A stretch of DNA of 64,000 bases from Oscillospiraceae bacterium (GTDB lineage Bacteria > Bacillota > Clostridia > Oscillospirales > Ruminococcaceae): positions 5,259 to 69,258 of the forward strand of contig JAAVID010000015.1 in NCBI GenBank assembly GCA_014799395.1. The letters run 5' to 3'. The position numbers and the translations under genes were made by a program. Under the pieces are notes generated by a model. It worked only from the letters and a program-made list of their open reading frames with translations. It did no database searches and was not told the DNA's origin. Below, in pieces: positions 1-6,907 of the stretch; position 1 is the first letter of the stretch, and every line of letters starts with the position of its first letter.

Positions 1-105
1 CGTCGGAGTCGAAATCCCTTTTACAATGTGTTGGATTATAGTAGCACACATTCGCGTGTCAAGGCAGTAGTTTTAACAACCTTATTCTTTCCCGCTTCGC
101 GCCGA

Positions 106-441
106 TTATTCCTCAACGCCGTCCAGCTTTTCAAGCTCCTCGATATCCAGCTCGGGAAGCTCCGAAAAACGCTGCAAAAATACCTCGCCGACCTCGTTAT
201 ACTCCGCGTCGTCGTCAATAGTCGCGAGCATTGCCTCGCCGTCTATCTCGGTCTCCTTGAGCACAACGAACTCCGCCGCGCCCTCTTCCTCATCGTAATC
301 GGCAGGGATAAGCGCGTAGTAGACCACTCCGTTTATCTCCGTGCGATCCACAAACTCAAACCGCGTAACGTTTCCTTCCTCGTCCTCAAGCTCGATAATG
401 CCCTCGTCCTCGTCAAGGAAAGCATCTTCATTTTCAGCCAT
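106..441 (-). CDS. DUF1292 domain protein (YrzB-like)
   Basis: The product is a 111-residue, very acidic protein. The core, from about residue 13 to 95, has the DUF1292 pattern: an E-D-E-E-G-N type turn, then F-E-F-V-D, then a Y-Y-A-L-I-P strand and a later E-F-V-V-L-K strand. The family is widespread in Firmicutes and has no established biochemical role. The C-terminus adds an acidic tail of about 20 residues. The ATG at 441 is preceded on the minus strand by a GGAAAGGCGG stretch, and a good vegetative promoter lies about 60 bases upstream. In other Firmicutes relatives often sit near Holliday junction resolvase and alanyl-tRNA synthetase genes, but those would lie outside the left edge. No frame defects are seen. 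Confidence 0.85.
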   Translation of the reverse strand: MAENEDAFLDEDEGIIELEDEEGNVTRFEFVDRTEINGVVYYALIPADYDEEEGAAEFVVLKETEIDGEAMLATIDDDAEYNEVGEVFLQRFSELPELDIEELEKLDGVEE

Positions 442-499
442 ACCCGACCGCCTTTCCGTGCGTAAAATTTATTCTAAAAAGAACCACGCTTGTGTCTAT

Positions 500-528
500 A
501 TTTTACACTAACCGCGCGTTATTGTCAA
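500..528 (-). promoter_or_regulatory. Sigma-A promoter for the DUF1292 gene
   Basis: On the minus strand TTGACA (528-523) is followed after exactly 17 bases by TAAAAT (505-500). The start codon at 441 lies about 55 bases downstream of the expected transcription start. Confidence 0.75.
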
Positions 529-645
529 TAGGAAATTTTGTGAAATTGTGCCGTTTTCACGGTTTTCGCGGAATAATCATTACTTTCACCAAAACGAATA
601 ATTAAAATATATACAAAACGCCCATTAAAAAATTAAAAATTTCTA

Positions 646-674
646 TTGACTTTTAACAAAAAATATGGTATTAT
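646..674 (+). promoter_or_regulatory. Sigma-A promoter of the large non-coding RNA
   Basis: TTGACT (646-651), a 17-base spacer ending in TATGG, and TATTAT (669-674). This is the extended -10 style shared by many promoters in the window. No gene follows for more than 600 bases; the transcript would begin near 680. Confidence 0.75.
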
Positions 675-742
675 TATATCAAGGAAAGAGAGAACCCGAA
701 GACAAGCCGAGAGGTCGGTACGGGGTCTCCATCAAATATACC

Positions 743-1262
743 GAAAGGAGTTCAGTCCAATGGAAAGCTAAGTTTGAGGCAGTTTGGTGAAGGCTTGGTA
801 GAGTCTAGCCGCTACTTTGAAAGGAGCTGCTCCAATGGTTTGTTGAACTAACCGCGGCAAAAAAATTCAGCTTTAAGCAGAAAGGAAGCGAGTCCAATGG
901 AAATTACGGAATCATTTACTAAACTGTCTGCGGAGTCGCGATCCGCCGACCGCTGAGGTTGAAATTTCGGCGACGATTTGCGCGGGATATATTCCGAATA
1001 TTCCCGAAAACGCAAAATCCGCCAAGATAAGGCGTTTAGCCTATTGAGAGAACCGCAGAGGTTTTCGGCAGTCCGCAGATATTTTCTACCGCGTTAAGCG
1101 TTTACATAGATAAGCCGTATCGAAAGTGGTGATTGCGATGTGCGCTTTAATTGAATGGGAACGAAAATATTAGCTCGCGGAGCTTATTGAAAGGAATGAG
1201 TCCGATGTCCGATGAAATTTGCTCAAGAAACAAATTTTAATAAGGAGTACGGTCCAATGTAA
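743..1262 (+). repeat. Five dispersed GAAAGGA...TCCAATG motifs inside the ncRNA
   Basis: Copies start near 743, 819, 880, 1189 and 1242. Each has a purine-rich GAAAGGA/AAGGAG block, 4-7 variable bases, TCC, then A or G and ATG. The spacing from the purine block to ATG, about 8-9 bases, is that of a real ribosome binding site. The frames that follow are tiny: M-E-S (760-771), M-V-C (835-846), 19 codons (897-956), 11 codons (1205-1240) and ATG-TAA (1257-1262). The motif is either a repeated RNA hairpin or a set of ribosome-binding mimics. Confidence 0.7.
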
Positions 1263-1289
1263 TATCGAATTCTTACAATTGAATAAATT

Positions 1290-1320
1290 GCCCCCTGTTC
1301 GCACAGGGGGCTTTGTTGTG
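1290..1320 (+). terminator. Intrinsic terminator of the large ncRNA
   Basis: GCCCCCTGT (1290-1298), loop TCGC, ACAGGGGGC (1303-1311), followed by TTTGTTGTG. The nine-pair perfect GC-rich stem sits right after the last repeat motif. The convergent AraC-GGDEF gene ends at 1341. Confidence 0.85.
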
Positions 1321-1340
1321 AGGTGCTTATGTGATAAGGT

Positions 1341-2186
1341 TTATAAGCTGTCGAAAAAGAGCGTCTTGCCCTCCTCGCGGGTATGGCATATGACCTTGTG
1401 CATACGGTCAAAAAGCTCCGAATACCGCAGGTTGTGACCGTTCCCGTAATATAGCTTTACCGCGCCTACGCGCAGCGAAAGCGGTATCTCCTTGTCCTCG
1501 AATGTGACGGTCTGCCCGTTCAGCGCTATGACCCTTTGCGCGGTCTCCTCGGCTGCCGCGCGGTCGTCGGTACATGTTACTATCGCGAACTCGTCGCCGC
1601 CTATGCGGAACGCCGCCATAGTGTCACCCGCCGCCGCGTCAACACGCTTGAACGCCTCGCGGATAACGCAGTCTCCCGCCTCTCTGCCGAATGTCTTGTT
1701 TACCCCGTCAAACTTCATTATGTCAAAGCATAATACCCAGCTGTCACGGTTCGCGGAGCGGAGCACGTCGTAAAGCTCTGTAATATCAACTCGTCTGCCC
1801 ATATAAATTCCTCCTTTGAGCTTGCTTTCGTCGGGGATTATCTGCGGAAATATCCCCGTCGAATGCCATTCCTTTTTGAATTTGGAGGGAGAAACGCCCC
1901 ACAGCTTTCGGAAAGCTCTCGTGAAAACCTCGGGGGAATTGTACTGATATTTCATAGCGATGTCGGTCAGCGTGAGATCGGTGTGCGCGATGTCCTCCGC
2001 GCTCCTTGTCAGCCGCCGTTTGGTAATGTATTCCTTGAGACTTGTGTGCGTACAGTAACGCCACACCTTTTGCAGTGCCGACAGCGAGCAGCAGCACGCC
2101 GCCGCGATGTCCTCCTGCGTTATCTCATCGCACAAATTCTCCTCGATGAAGTTCACCGCGTCCGCAAATATGCAGAAATTTTTCAT
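1341..2186 (-). CDS. AraC-type HTH fused to a GGDEF (diguanylate cyclase) domain
   Basis: The protein has 281 residues. Residues about 8-107 are a two-helix-turn-helix AraC/XylS DNA-binding domain, including the typical ending (AFRKLWGVSPSKFKK, 91-105). Residues about 130-281 are a GGDEF domain with an intact R-I-GGDEF signature at 194-200, the first metal Asp at 155, and the guanine-contacting Asn163 and Asp172. The second Asp of the usual D-x-D pair is Met. No RxxD inhibitory site is visible before GGDEF. AraC domains are normally fused to ligand-binding domains, so this pairing is unusual. One reading is a transcription factor whose DNA binding is coupled to c-di-GMP synthesis; activity is unproven. 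The gene converges on the large ncRNA. Confidence 0.85.
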   Translation of the reverse strand: MKNFCIFADAVNFIEENLCDEITQEDIAAACCCSLSALQKVWRYCTHTSLKEYITKRRLTRSAEDIAHTDLTLTDIAMKYQYNSPEVFTRAFRKLWGVSPSKFKKEWHSTGIFPQIIPDESKLKGGIYMGRRVDITELYDVLRSANRDSWVLCFDIMKFDGVNKTFGREAGDCVIREAFKRVDAAAGDTMAAFRIGGDEFAIVTCTDDRAAAEETAQRVIALNGQTVTFEDKEIPLSLRVGAVKLYYGNGHNLRYSELFDRMHKVICHTREEGKTLFFDSL

Positions 2187-2229
2187 TGCGTCCTCCCTTC
2201 TAACAGACTAAGCGCTTATCTGTAACTAT

Positions 2230-2258
2230 ATTGTAGCATAATCCTCGTCGTATGTCTT
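2230..2258 (-). promoter_or_regulatory. Possible promoter of the AraC-GGDEF gene
   Basis: On the minus strand TACAAT (2235-2230), preceded by TATGC, lies 17 bases from AAGACA, a weak -35. The start codon at 2186 follows after about 40 bases. The rest of the 300-base gap to rpmH holds the rpmH promoter. I see no DnaA boxes or other RNA gene there. Confidence 0.4.
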
Positions 2259-2388
2259 GACGTTTTGAGCATATTTTTAATAATGGAGCAAATAAGTTTT
2301 CAATCGCTATACTTTCCGAAATATAATTCAAACATAATACATCAAGTATAACAAAGAGATAAATTTAAATGAAATTTCCAAAAACCCC

Positions 2389-2417
2389 TTGACAAGGCTT
2401 TTGTAATGAGGTATAAT
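2389..2417 (+). promoter_or_regulatory. Sigma-A promoter of the rpmH operon
   Basis: TTGACA (2389-2394), 17-base spacer, TATAAT (2412-2417), both perfect consensus. The leader to rpmH is about 65 bases. Confidence 0.9.
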
Positions 2418-2490
2418 AATTTAATGTGAGTAGTTGTGTACGGGATAATTATACCCCGACGCAGAAAAAATAATTGAGGAGGAAATGAAG

Positions 2491-2625
2491 ATGAAAAGAA
2501 CTTACCAGCCCAAGAAGCTCCAGAGAAAGCACGAGCACGGCTTTATGAAGAGAATGGCTACCAAGAACGGCAGAAAGGTTCTCGCACGCCGCCGTGCTAA
2601 GGGCAGAAAAAGACTTTCTCACTGA
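2491..2625 (+). CDS. rpmH: 50S ribosomal protein L34
   Basis: The 44-residue basic protein starts M-K-R-T-Y-Q-P-K-K and ends K-G-R-K-R-L-S-H, the signature of ribosomal protein L34 in its usual length. It belongs to the large ribosomal subunit. The ATG at 2491 is chosen over the in-frame ATG at 2485 because AGGAGG (2477-2482) stands 8 bases from the former but only 2 from the latter. It is first in the conserved rpmH-rnpA-yidD-yidC-jag cluster and has a perfect vegetative promoter. Confidence 0.97.
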   Translation: MKRTYQPKKLQRKHEHGFMKRMATKNGRKVLARRRAKGRKRLSH

Positions 2626-2638
2626 TTGACGGGTGCCG

Positions 2639-3010
2639 ATGTCTCCGATGACAGATTTCAGAAAAAGGTACGTCGTGATCAAAAGCAACCGCGATTTTAC
2701 CTACCTCTTTAAAAAAGGGGAGTCCGTGGTGAACTACGGCTTTGTGTGCTATATGAAGCCGCGCAGGGCGGGGAAAAACCGTCTCGGCATAGTTACGGGC
2801 AAAAAGGTCGGGAACGCGGTAAAACGTAATCGGGCAAGGCGGATAATCAGAGAAGCTTTCCGCCTTTTAGACCCGATGATCAAGGAAAAAACCGATCGGC
2901 GCTTTGATTTCGTGTTTGTCGCGAGGGCAAAAACGCCAACGTTAAAAATGCAGCAGATCTTAAATCTTATGAAAAAGAATATTCTGCCGAAGTTGAACAA
3001 GACGGGCTGA
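2639..3010 (+). CDS. rnpA: Ribonuclease P protein component
   Basis: This basic protein, about 123 residues, helps the RNase P RNA mature tRNA 5' ends. The family core is present: Y-V-V-I-K-S-N-R-D-F near the N-terminus, then F-K-K-G, and the RNR-type motif V-G-N-A-V-K-R-N-R-A-R-R-I-I-R-E near residues 58-73. The start is uncertain: GTG at 2633, ATG at 2639 and ATG at 2648 are all in frame, and none has a strong ribosome binding site. Translation may be coupled to rpmH, which ends 13 bases upstream of 2639. It sits between rpmH and yidD as in most Firmicutes. Confidence 0.95.
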   Translation: MSPMTDFRKRYVVIKSNRDFTYLFKKGESVVNYGFVCYMKPRRAGKNRLGIVTGKKVGNAVKRNRARRIIREAFRLLDPMIKEKTDRRFDFVFVARAKTPTLKMQQILNLMKKNILPKLNKTG

Positions 3011-3031
3011 GCCGCCTGTCGTTTGATCGAA

Positions 3032-3364
3032 ATGAAATATATTTTTTTGGGAATTATTAAGCTGTATCGACTTACGCTGTCAAAGATTTTACCGCCGTGC
3101 TGCCGCTTTTATCCAACCTGTTCCGAGTATGGTCTTACTGCCATTCGGCGGTTTGGTGCGGTTAAGGGCGGTTATTTGACATTTTGGCGGATTTTCAGAT
3201 GCAATCCGTTCGGCAACGGCGGGATAGACCCCGTGCCGAAAAAATTCTGCTTTCGTCCCGAGAAGTTCACCGTGTCGCGTACAAAAACGCAGATCGGCAA
3301 GGACGCCGCGGCGCGTTACCGCAGACATAAATCGCGTAAAAAATCTCCCTGCAAAAGGCATTGA
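3032..3364 (+). CDS. yidD: Membrane protein insertion efficiency factor YidD
   Basis: YidD is a small membrane-associated protein linked to YidC-dependent insertion. The diagnostic core is intact near residues 24-50: P-P-C-C-R-F-Y-P-T-C-S-E-Y, followed by R-R-F-G-A-V-K-G, W-R-I-F-R-C-N-P-F and G-G-I-D-P-V-P. An N-terminal amphipathic or hydrophobic stretch precedes it. The C-terminal 35 residues are very basic and extend beyond the family core. I prefer the ATG at 3032; an in-frame TTG at 3023 is also open. The next gene, yidC, is its functional partner. Confidence 0.93.
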   Translation: MKYIFLGIIKLYRLTLSKILPPCCRFYPTCSEYGLTAIRRFGAVKGGYLTFWRIFRCNPFGNGGIDPVPKKFCFRPEKFTVSRTKTQIGKDAAARYRRHKSRKKSPCKRH

Positions 3365-3380
3365 GCCTGTGTTATGGGTG

Positions 3381-3408
3381 TTGAAATAAAATAGTTATGT
3401 TGTAGAAT
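3381..3408 (+). promoter_or_regulatory. Possible promoter before yidC
   Basis: TTGAAA (3381-3386), 16-base spacer, TAGAAT (3403-3408). It lies directly upstream of two hairpins in the yidD-yidC gap, which would fall in the yidC leader. Moderate match only. Confidence 0.4.
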
Positions 3409-3410
3409 GA

Positions 3411-3504
3411 GCTCGTTTAAAACTTAAAAACGAGCAACGGAGTTCGGGCGAGAAGTGCGCCGATACGAGGACCGACGAAGTAGCGGCACACTTATCGCCC
3501 GAAC
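3411..3504 (+). repeat. Two adjacent hairpins in the yidC leader, one 22 positions long
   Basis: Hairpin 1: GCTCGTTT (3411-3418) with AAACGAGC (3428-3435). Hairpin 2: GTTCGGGCGA-g-AAGTGCGCCG (3442-3462) pairs with CGGCACACTT-a-TCGCCCGAAC (3484-3504), two mismatches only, around a 21-base loop. Hairpin 2 ends 12 bases before the yidC start. No T-run follows, so it is not a simple terminator. It could be a leader structure or a small foldback repeat. Confidence 0.65.
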
Positions 3505-3516
3505 GGAAGAAAGGTC

Positions 3517-5049
3517 GTGGACGTTATACAGTTTCTATACAGTTTGATAGGTACGCCCTTGGGGTACATTCTGTACTTCATTTATAAGTTTATATGCTCA
3601 AATGTCGGAATTGCTATTCTGATATTTACCTTTATAGTAAAGCTGGCACTTCTGCCGCTTTCGATAAAGCAGCAAAAAAACTCGGCGAAATCCGCGGTTT
3701 TCCAGCCGAAGGTCGCCGAGATACAACAGAAATACAAAAACAATCAGCAGAAAATGCAGGAGGAGCTCGCCAAGCTCCAGGCGCAGGGCTATAAGCCTAT
3801 GTCGGGCTGCGGCTCTATGCTGTTGTCGTTTTTGATACTGTTCGGCGTCATTGACGTTGTTTACAAGCCCTTGACGCATATAATGCATATGAACAACGAT
3901 GCTATCAACGCTGTTGTCGAGGAGTCCTACGATGTGGAGCTTTCCTCGGTGATCGTGAGCGAGTACGCAAAGTCTGCAGAAGAAGTCGAAAAGCTCAACG
4001 AAAAAGACCGTATCAAGCACGAGGATATACTCCGCGACTCGGCAAAGCTGGTCGACTATTACAACGCGCACTGCCTTAAGGACGGCGAGAGCGCCGTTGA
4101 TATTACCGTGTTCAATACGTTGGACAGCACGACCGTTAAAGTCGTAGAGGGCTCTATCAAGGCGGCGATAAAAGAGGCTTACGCGCTGGATAATTCCAAC
4201 ACTCAGCTCTCGAATACCGATCTGTACAAGATCACCGACGAGGAAAAGGCGGCGCTTGACGCTATGTCCTCCGAGGAGGAGAAGTCGCCGTACCGCAAGG
4301 ATCACGCGTTCAGCAGCAACTTTATCTCCGTGCTGAACAACGTTCAGGTGCACTACGGCACATACAAGGCAACGGGCGACGACGCGGTCTCGTTCCAGGC
4401 GACCGCGAATATGCAGCGCGAGCTGTACGCCCTCAACTGCTTTGGTACCGAGACCGACAATTACAGCCACAAGGCGGCATACAGCGAGGCGGCTGTTCGT
4501 CCCGAGGTAAGAGCGGAGCTTGAGGAGCTGTACGGAAATCTTAACTTTATCGGCATTAAGCTCGGCGTAGTTCCCAAGGACGAAATGGGCTTCCCGATGA
4601 TACTCGTGCCTATAATTTCGTTCCTTATGGCGCTGGCACAGACTATTATTTCCAACAAAATTATGGCGCGCAGCAATCCCGAGGCGGCGGCTGCTATGGG
4701 ACCTATGAAGGTCACGATGTATATTATGCCGCTTATGTCGCTCTGGATCGCGTTTACAGTCCCCGCGGGAGCGGGCTTCTACTGGACGATAAGCTATGCG
4801 TTCGGAATTATTCAGACCCTGCTTCTCAACAAGCTGTACGACCCCGCAAAGCTCAGAGAGCAGGCTATCGCCGAATTTGAAGCGAAGCACGAAAAGACCG
4901 TCAGCGTAGAGGCTGTAAAAGTCATAAACGAGGACGGCAAGGAGGAAACTCTTTCGCAAAAGGAAATCAACCGCCGCAAGCTCGCGGAAGCACGTAAAGC
5001 CGACGCGCTGAAATACGGCGAGGAATATCACGACGATGACGACGACTGA
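3517..5049 (+). CDS. yidC: Membrane protein insertase YidC/Oxa1 family
   Basis: YidC inserts proteins into the cytoplasmic membrane, alone or with SecYEG. The 510-residue protein starts with GTG after a GGAAGAAAGG site. It has an N-terminal membrane segment (about 28-50), a basic cytoplasmic coiled region (51-93), a second segment (about 98-118), and three more from about residue 356 to 440, ending with a Lys/Glu-rich tail closed by five Asp. Between segments 2 and 3, about residues 120-355 form a long hydrophilic domain that is absent or very short in Bacillus SpoIIIJ, which has about 260 residues. There is no lipobox cysteine at the N-terminus. Conserved hydrophobic core and neighbours make the family call firm. 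Confidence 0.95.
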   Translation: MDVIQFLYSLIGTPLGYILYFIYKFICSNVGIAILIFTFIVKLALLPLSIKQQKNSAKSAVFQPKVAEIQQKYKNNQQKMQEELAKLQAQGYKPMSGCGSMLLSFLILFGVIDVVYKPLTHIMHMNNDAINAVVEESYDVELSSVIVSEYAKSAEEVEKLNEKDRIKHEDILRDSAKLVDYYNAHCLKDGESAVDITVFNTLDSTTVKVVEGSIKAAIKEAYALDNSNTQLSNTDLYKITDEEKAALDAMSSEEEKSPYRKDHAFSSNFISVLNNVQVHYGTYKATGDDAVSFQATANMQRELYALNCFGTETDNYSHKAAYSEAAVRPEVRAELEELYGNLNFIGIKLGVVPKDEMGFPMILVPIISFLMALAQTIISNKIMARSNPEAAAAMGPMKVTMYIMPLMSLWIAFTVPAGAGFYWTISYAFGIIQTLLLNKLYDPAKLREQAIAEFEAKHEKTVSVEAVKVINEDGKEETLSQKEINRRKLAEARKADALKYGEEYHDDDDD

Positions 5050-5071
5050 TCGCCGTCGGAAAGGGGATCAT

Positions 5072-6049
5072 ATGGAAAAAGAATTCACAGCAAAGACCCT
5101 GGACGAAGCCAAGGAGCTTGCCGCTCGGGAATTCGGAGCGAGCGTAGACGAAATTGAATTTGAGGTTCTCGAACAGCCCAAAAAGACACTTTTCGGGCTT
5201 AGGGGCGAGGCTAAGGTAAAGGCGTTTTACGAAGCGCCCGCCGAGCCCGAACATTCCGCGCAGTCGGCGGATGATGAATACGAGACGGAAGATGAGACCG
5301 CACAGAACGATGAAGCGGATGAATCGGGCGATACCGATGAAACGGGCGACCTGCCCGAAGGCTTTGACGTAAACAGCAGTTTAAAGGTAAAGACGGCTAT
5401 TGAGTACTTGACCGACGTTCTTCACGCGCTCGGACTTGAGAAATTCGAGATAACTCCGATAAAGCGTGACGGAAACGTGATTTTGAACATCACGGGCGAA
5501 AAGCTCGGCATAGTTATCGGAAAGCGCGGCGAGACCCTGGACAGTCTCCAGTATCTGACGATACTCGCTTCCAACCGCTCCGAGGAGAACTACTGCCGTA
5601 TCTCGCTTGATTGCAACGACTACCGCGACAAGCGCCGCGAAACGCTTGACGCGCTCGCGAGAAAGACCTCCGCAAAGGTCATCAAGCAGGGCAGAAAAAT
5701 AGCTCTCGAGCCGATGAACCCCTACGAGCGCAGAATTATCCACAGCTGCGTAGCCGAGATAGAGGGCGTTTCCAGCCGCTCAACGGGCACGGAGCCTTAC
5801 AGAAAGGTAGTTATCTACGCGGATAAGCCCAAGTTTGACAATCGCCGCCGCGGCGGAGGAAGCCGCCGTTCCTCGGACGGAGCTTCAACACGCAGCTACC
5901 GTCAGTCAAGCGGCTTCTCGACGAGCTTTGAGCGCGAGTACAAGCGCCGTCAGTATCAGCCCGATGAGAACGCCAACGCAGGCGAGTTCTCCAAGGAAAC
6001 GGTAGATACCGAGAAAAACGCTACACTGTACGGAAAAATCGAACTTTAA
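5072..6049 (+). CDS. jag: RNA-binding protein Jag/KhpB (KH and R3H domains)
   Basis: The 325-residue protein has an N-terminal Jag domain (about 1-52), a strongly acidic Glu/Asp linker (60-95), a KH domain with I-V-I-G-K-R-G-E-T-L near residue 146, and an R3H domain with the R-R-x-x-H signature (E-R-R-I-I-H). A Ser/Arg-rich tail follows. Jag (KhpB/EloR) is a cytoplasmic RNA-binding protein tied to cell elongation and division in Firmicutes and is classically encoded next to yidC, as here. The ATG at 5072 has AAGGGG 7 bases upstream; the earlier in-frame ATG at 5036 lies inside yidC and is rejected. The operon ends at a terminator at 6054. Confidence 0.94.
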   Translation: MEKEFTAKTLDEAKELAAREFGASVDEIEFEVLEQPKKTLFGLRGEAKVKAFYEAPAEPEHSAQSADDEYETEDETAQNDEADESGDTDETGDLPEGFDVNSSLKVKTAIEYLTDVLHALGLEKFEITPIKRDGNVILNITGEKLGIVIGKRGETLDSLQYLTILASNRSEENYCRISLDCNDYRDKRRETLDALARKTSAKVIKQGRKIALEPMNPYERRIIHSCVAEIEGVSSRSTGTEPYRKVVIYADKPKFDNRRRGGGSRRSSDGASTRSYRQSSGFSTSFEREYKRRQYQPDENANAGEFSKETVDTEKNATLYGKIEL

Positions 6050-6053
6050 ATTA

Positions 6054-6091
6054 CAGCCCCGAAAGCACTCAACCTTTCGGGGCTGTTTTTA
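6054..6091 (+). terminator. Intrinsic terminator after jag
   Basis: CAGCCCCGAAAG (6054-6065) pairs perfectly with CTTTCGGGGCTG (6074-6085), then TTTTTAT. Confidence 0.92.
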
Positions 6092-6099
6092 TATATTCC

Positions 6100-6128
6100 T
6101 TGACTATTTTCCGCTTATGTGGTAAAAT
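6100..6128 (+). promoter_or_regulatory. Sigma-A promoter for the 6161-7672 gene pair
   Basis: TTGACT (6100-6105), 17-base spacer ending ATGTGG, TAAAAT (6123-6128); the first gene begins 33 bases later. Confidence 0.8.
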
Positions 6129-6160
6129 ATAAGTAGTTTATATAAAGGAGGGCGGGCGCT

Positions 6161-6895
6161 GTGCAAAACAAATATTTCTTCCACGCGGATACTTCAAAGT
6201 ACGGCGACCGTCTGCGGCGTATCCTTATAACGGTTTTCGTGCCGCTTATCGCGCTGTGCGTGTTCTGCACCGTTCAGATAGTGCTGAACTACCGCTCGGA
6301 ATTCGCGCTTTTGCTTCTGGCGGTTATCGGCGGAAGCGTTCTTTTCGGAATGATATTCGCGTTTTCGGCGGTTTACATTACCGAAAAATACAAGCGCCGT
6401 CACGCGCGCTATACGTTCTTCGACTTCCTGCCGTGCGGAATGGTGTTCAGCGAATACGCGGGAGAATACGTCCACTGGGGTGACCGGGTCATCCTGCGGA
6501 GACTGTATTTTATCCCGTTTGAGACGCTTGAAAGCGTCTCACGAGACCCTAAAAAAGCCCCTCACGACATCACGTTCAAGGGCGAGATACGCGGCTACTT
6601 CTTCGAGAGCAGCCGACTGGGCTATCACGTCAACGAGGACGGCGGCATTGAGTTCGACACCGAGCCGCTCAACGACGGAATGTTCGAGAAGCTGCACGAG
6701 ATAACTGTGAAAAACCGTTTCGGCAACACCAAGCGGCTTGAAAAATCGGCGCTGTACTATCTTGAACAGTATAAAAACATACCCGAGAAAAAGCCGTTTG
6801 TGCTTTCGGATTTCGTCACCGTGCGCCGCAGACACAAGCCCACGACCTCAAATCCCGCGCTTGAAGCGCCGAGCTATAACAGAGACTGGAAATAA
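6161..6895 (+). CDS. Two-pass membrane protein of unknown function
   Basis: I do not recognise this 244-residue protein. GTG at 6161 follows AAGGAGGGC at a good distance. Residues about 20-42 and 47-72 form two membrane segments joined by a very short N-Y-R-S-E turn, followed by a basic K-Y-K-R-R-H-A-R stretch. The remaining 165 residues are hydrophilic, with alternating aromatic strands (Y-F-I-P-F-E-T-L-E-S-V, I-R-G-Y-F-F-E-S) suggesting a cytoplasmic beta-rich domain of the bacterial PH-like kind, though this is only an impression. It shares a promoter with the next gene, 12 bases downstream. Confidence 0.7.
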   Translation: MQNKYFFHADTSKYGDRLRRILITVFVPLIALCVFCTVQIVLNYRSEFALLLLAVIGGSVLFGMIFAFSAVYITEKYKRRHARYTFFDFLPCGMVFSEYAGEYVHWGDRVILRRLYFIPFETLESVSRDPKKAPHDITFKGEIRGYFFESSRLGYHVNEDGGIEFDTEPLNDGMFEKLHEITVKNRFGNTKRLEKSALYYLEQYKNIPEKKPFVLSDFVTVRRRHKPTTSNPALEAPSYNRDWK

Positions 6896-6907
6896 AGGAG
6901 AACCGCA

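Larger units (their letters stand above)
681..1320 (+). ncRNA. Candidate large structured non-coding RNA (~640 nt)
   Basis: A promoter at 646-674 and an intrinsic terminator at 1290-1320 bound a stretch with no credible gene. It folds well by eye: 690-698 pairs with 721-729 (one A-G mismatch) around an inner hairpin 707-710/715-718; 969-1023 forms a long hairpin (GGCG/CGCC, GATTTGCG/CGCAAAATC, CGGGA/TCCCG); smaller hairpins occur at 1031-1041 and 1051-1063. Five copies of a GAAAGGA-N5/6-TCC-A/G-ATG motif begin near 743, 819, 880, 1189 and 1242, and each can form a small GGA/TCC hairpin. Every ATG in these motifs opens a reading frame of at most 19 codons. I do not recognise the family. Length and complexity recall the large ornate bacterial RNA classes (OLE, GOLLD, ROOL), but membership is not shown. 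Confidence 0.7.

Noticed and set aside
1219..1437. 72-codon plus-strand frame spanning the end of the ncRNA and its terminator
   Set aside because: It has no proper start, runs through the terminator hairpin and into the antisense of the AraC-GGDEF gene.
2187..2388. Replication origin or tRNA gene before rpmH
   Set aside because: No DnaA boxes, no cloverleaf and no AT-rich repeat array; only promoter elements were found.
3598..5031. 477-codon minus-strand frame opposite yidC
   Set aside because: It is a mirror of the yidC frame without start signals and with a composition typical of antisense codon bias.
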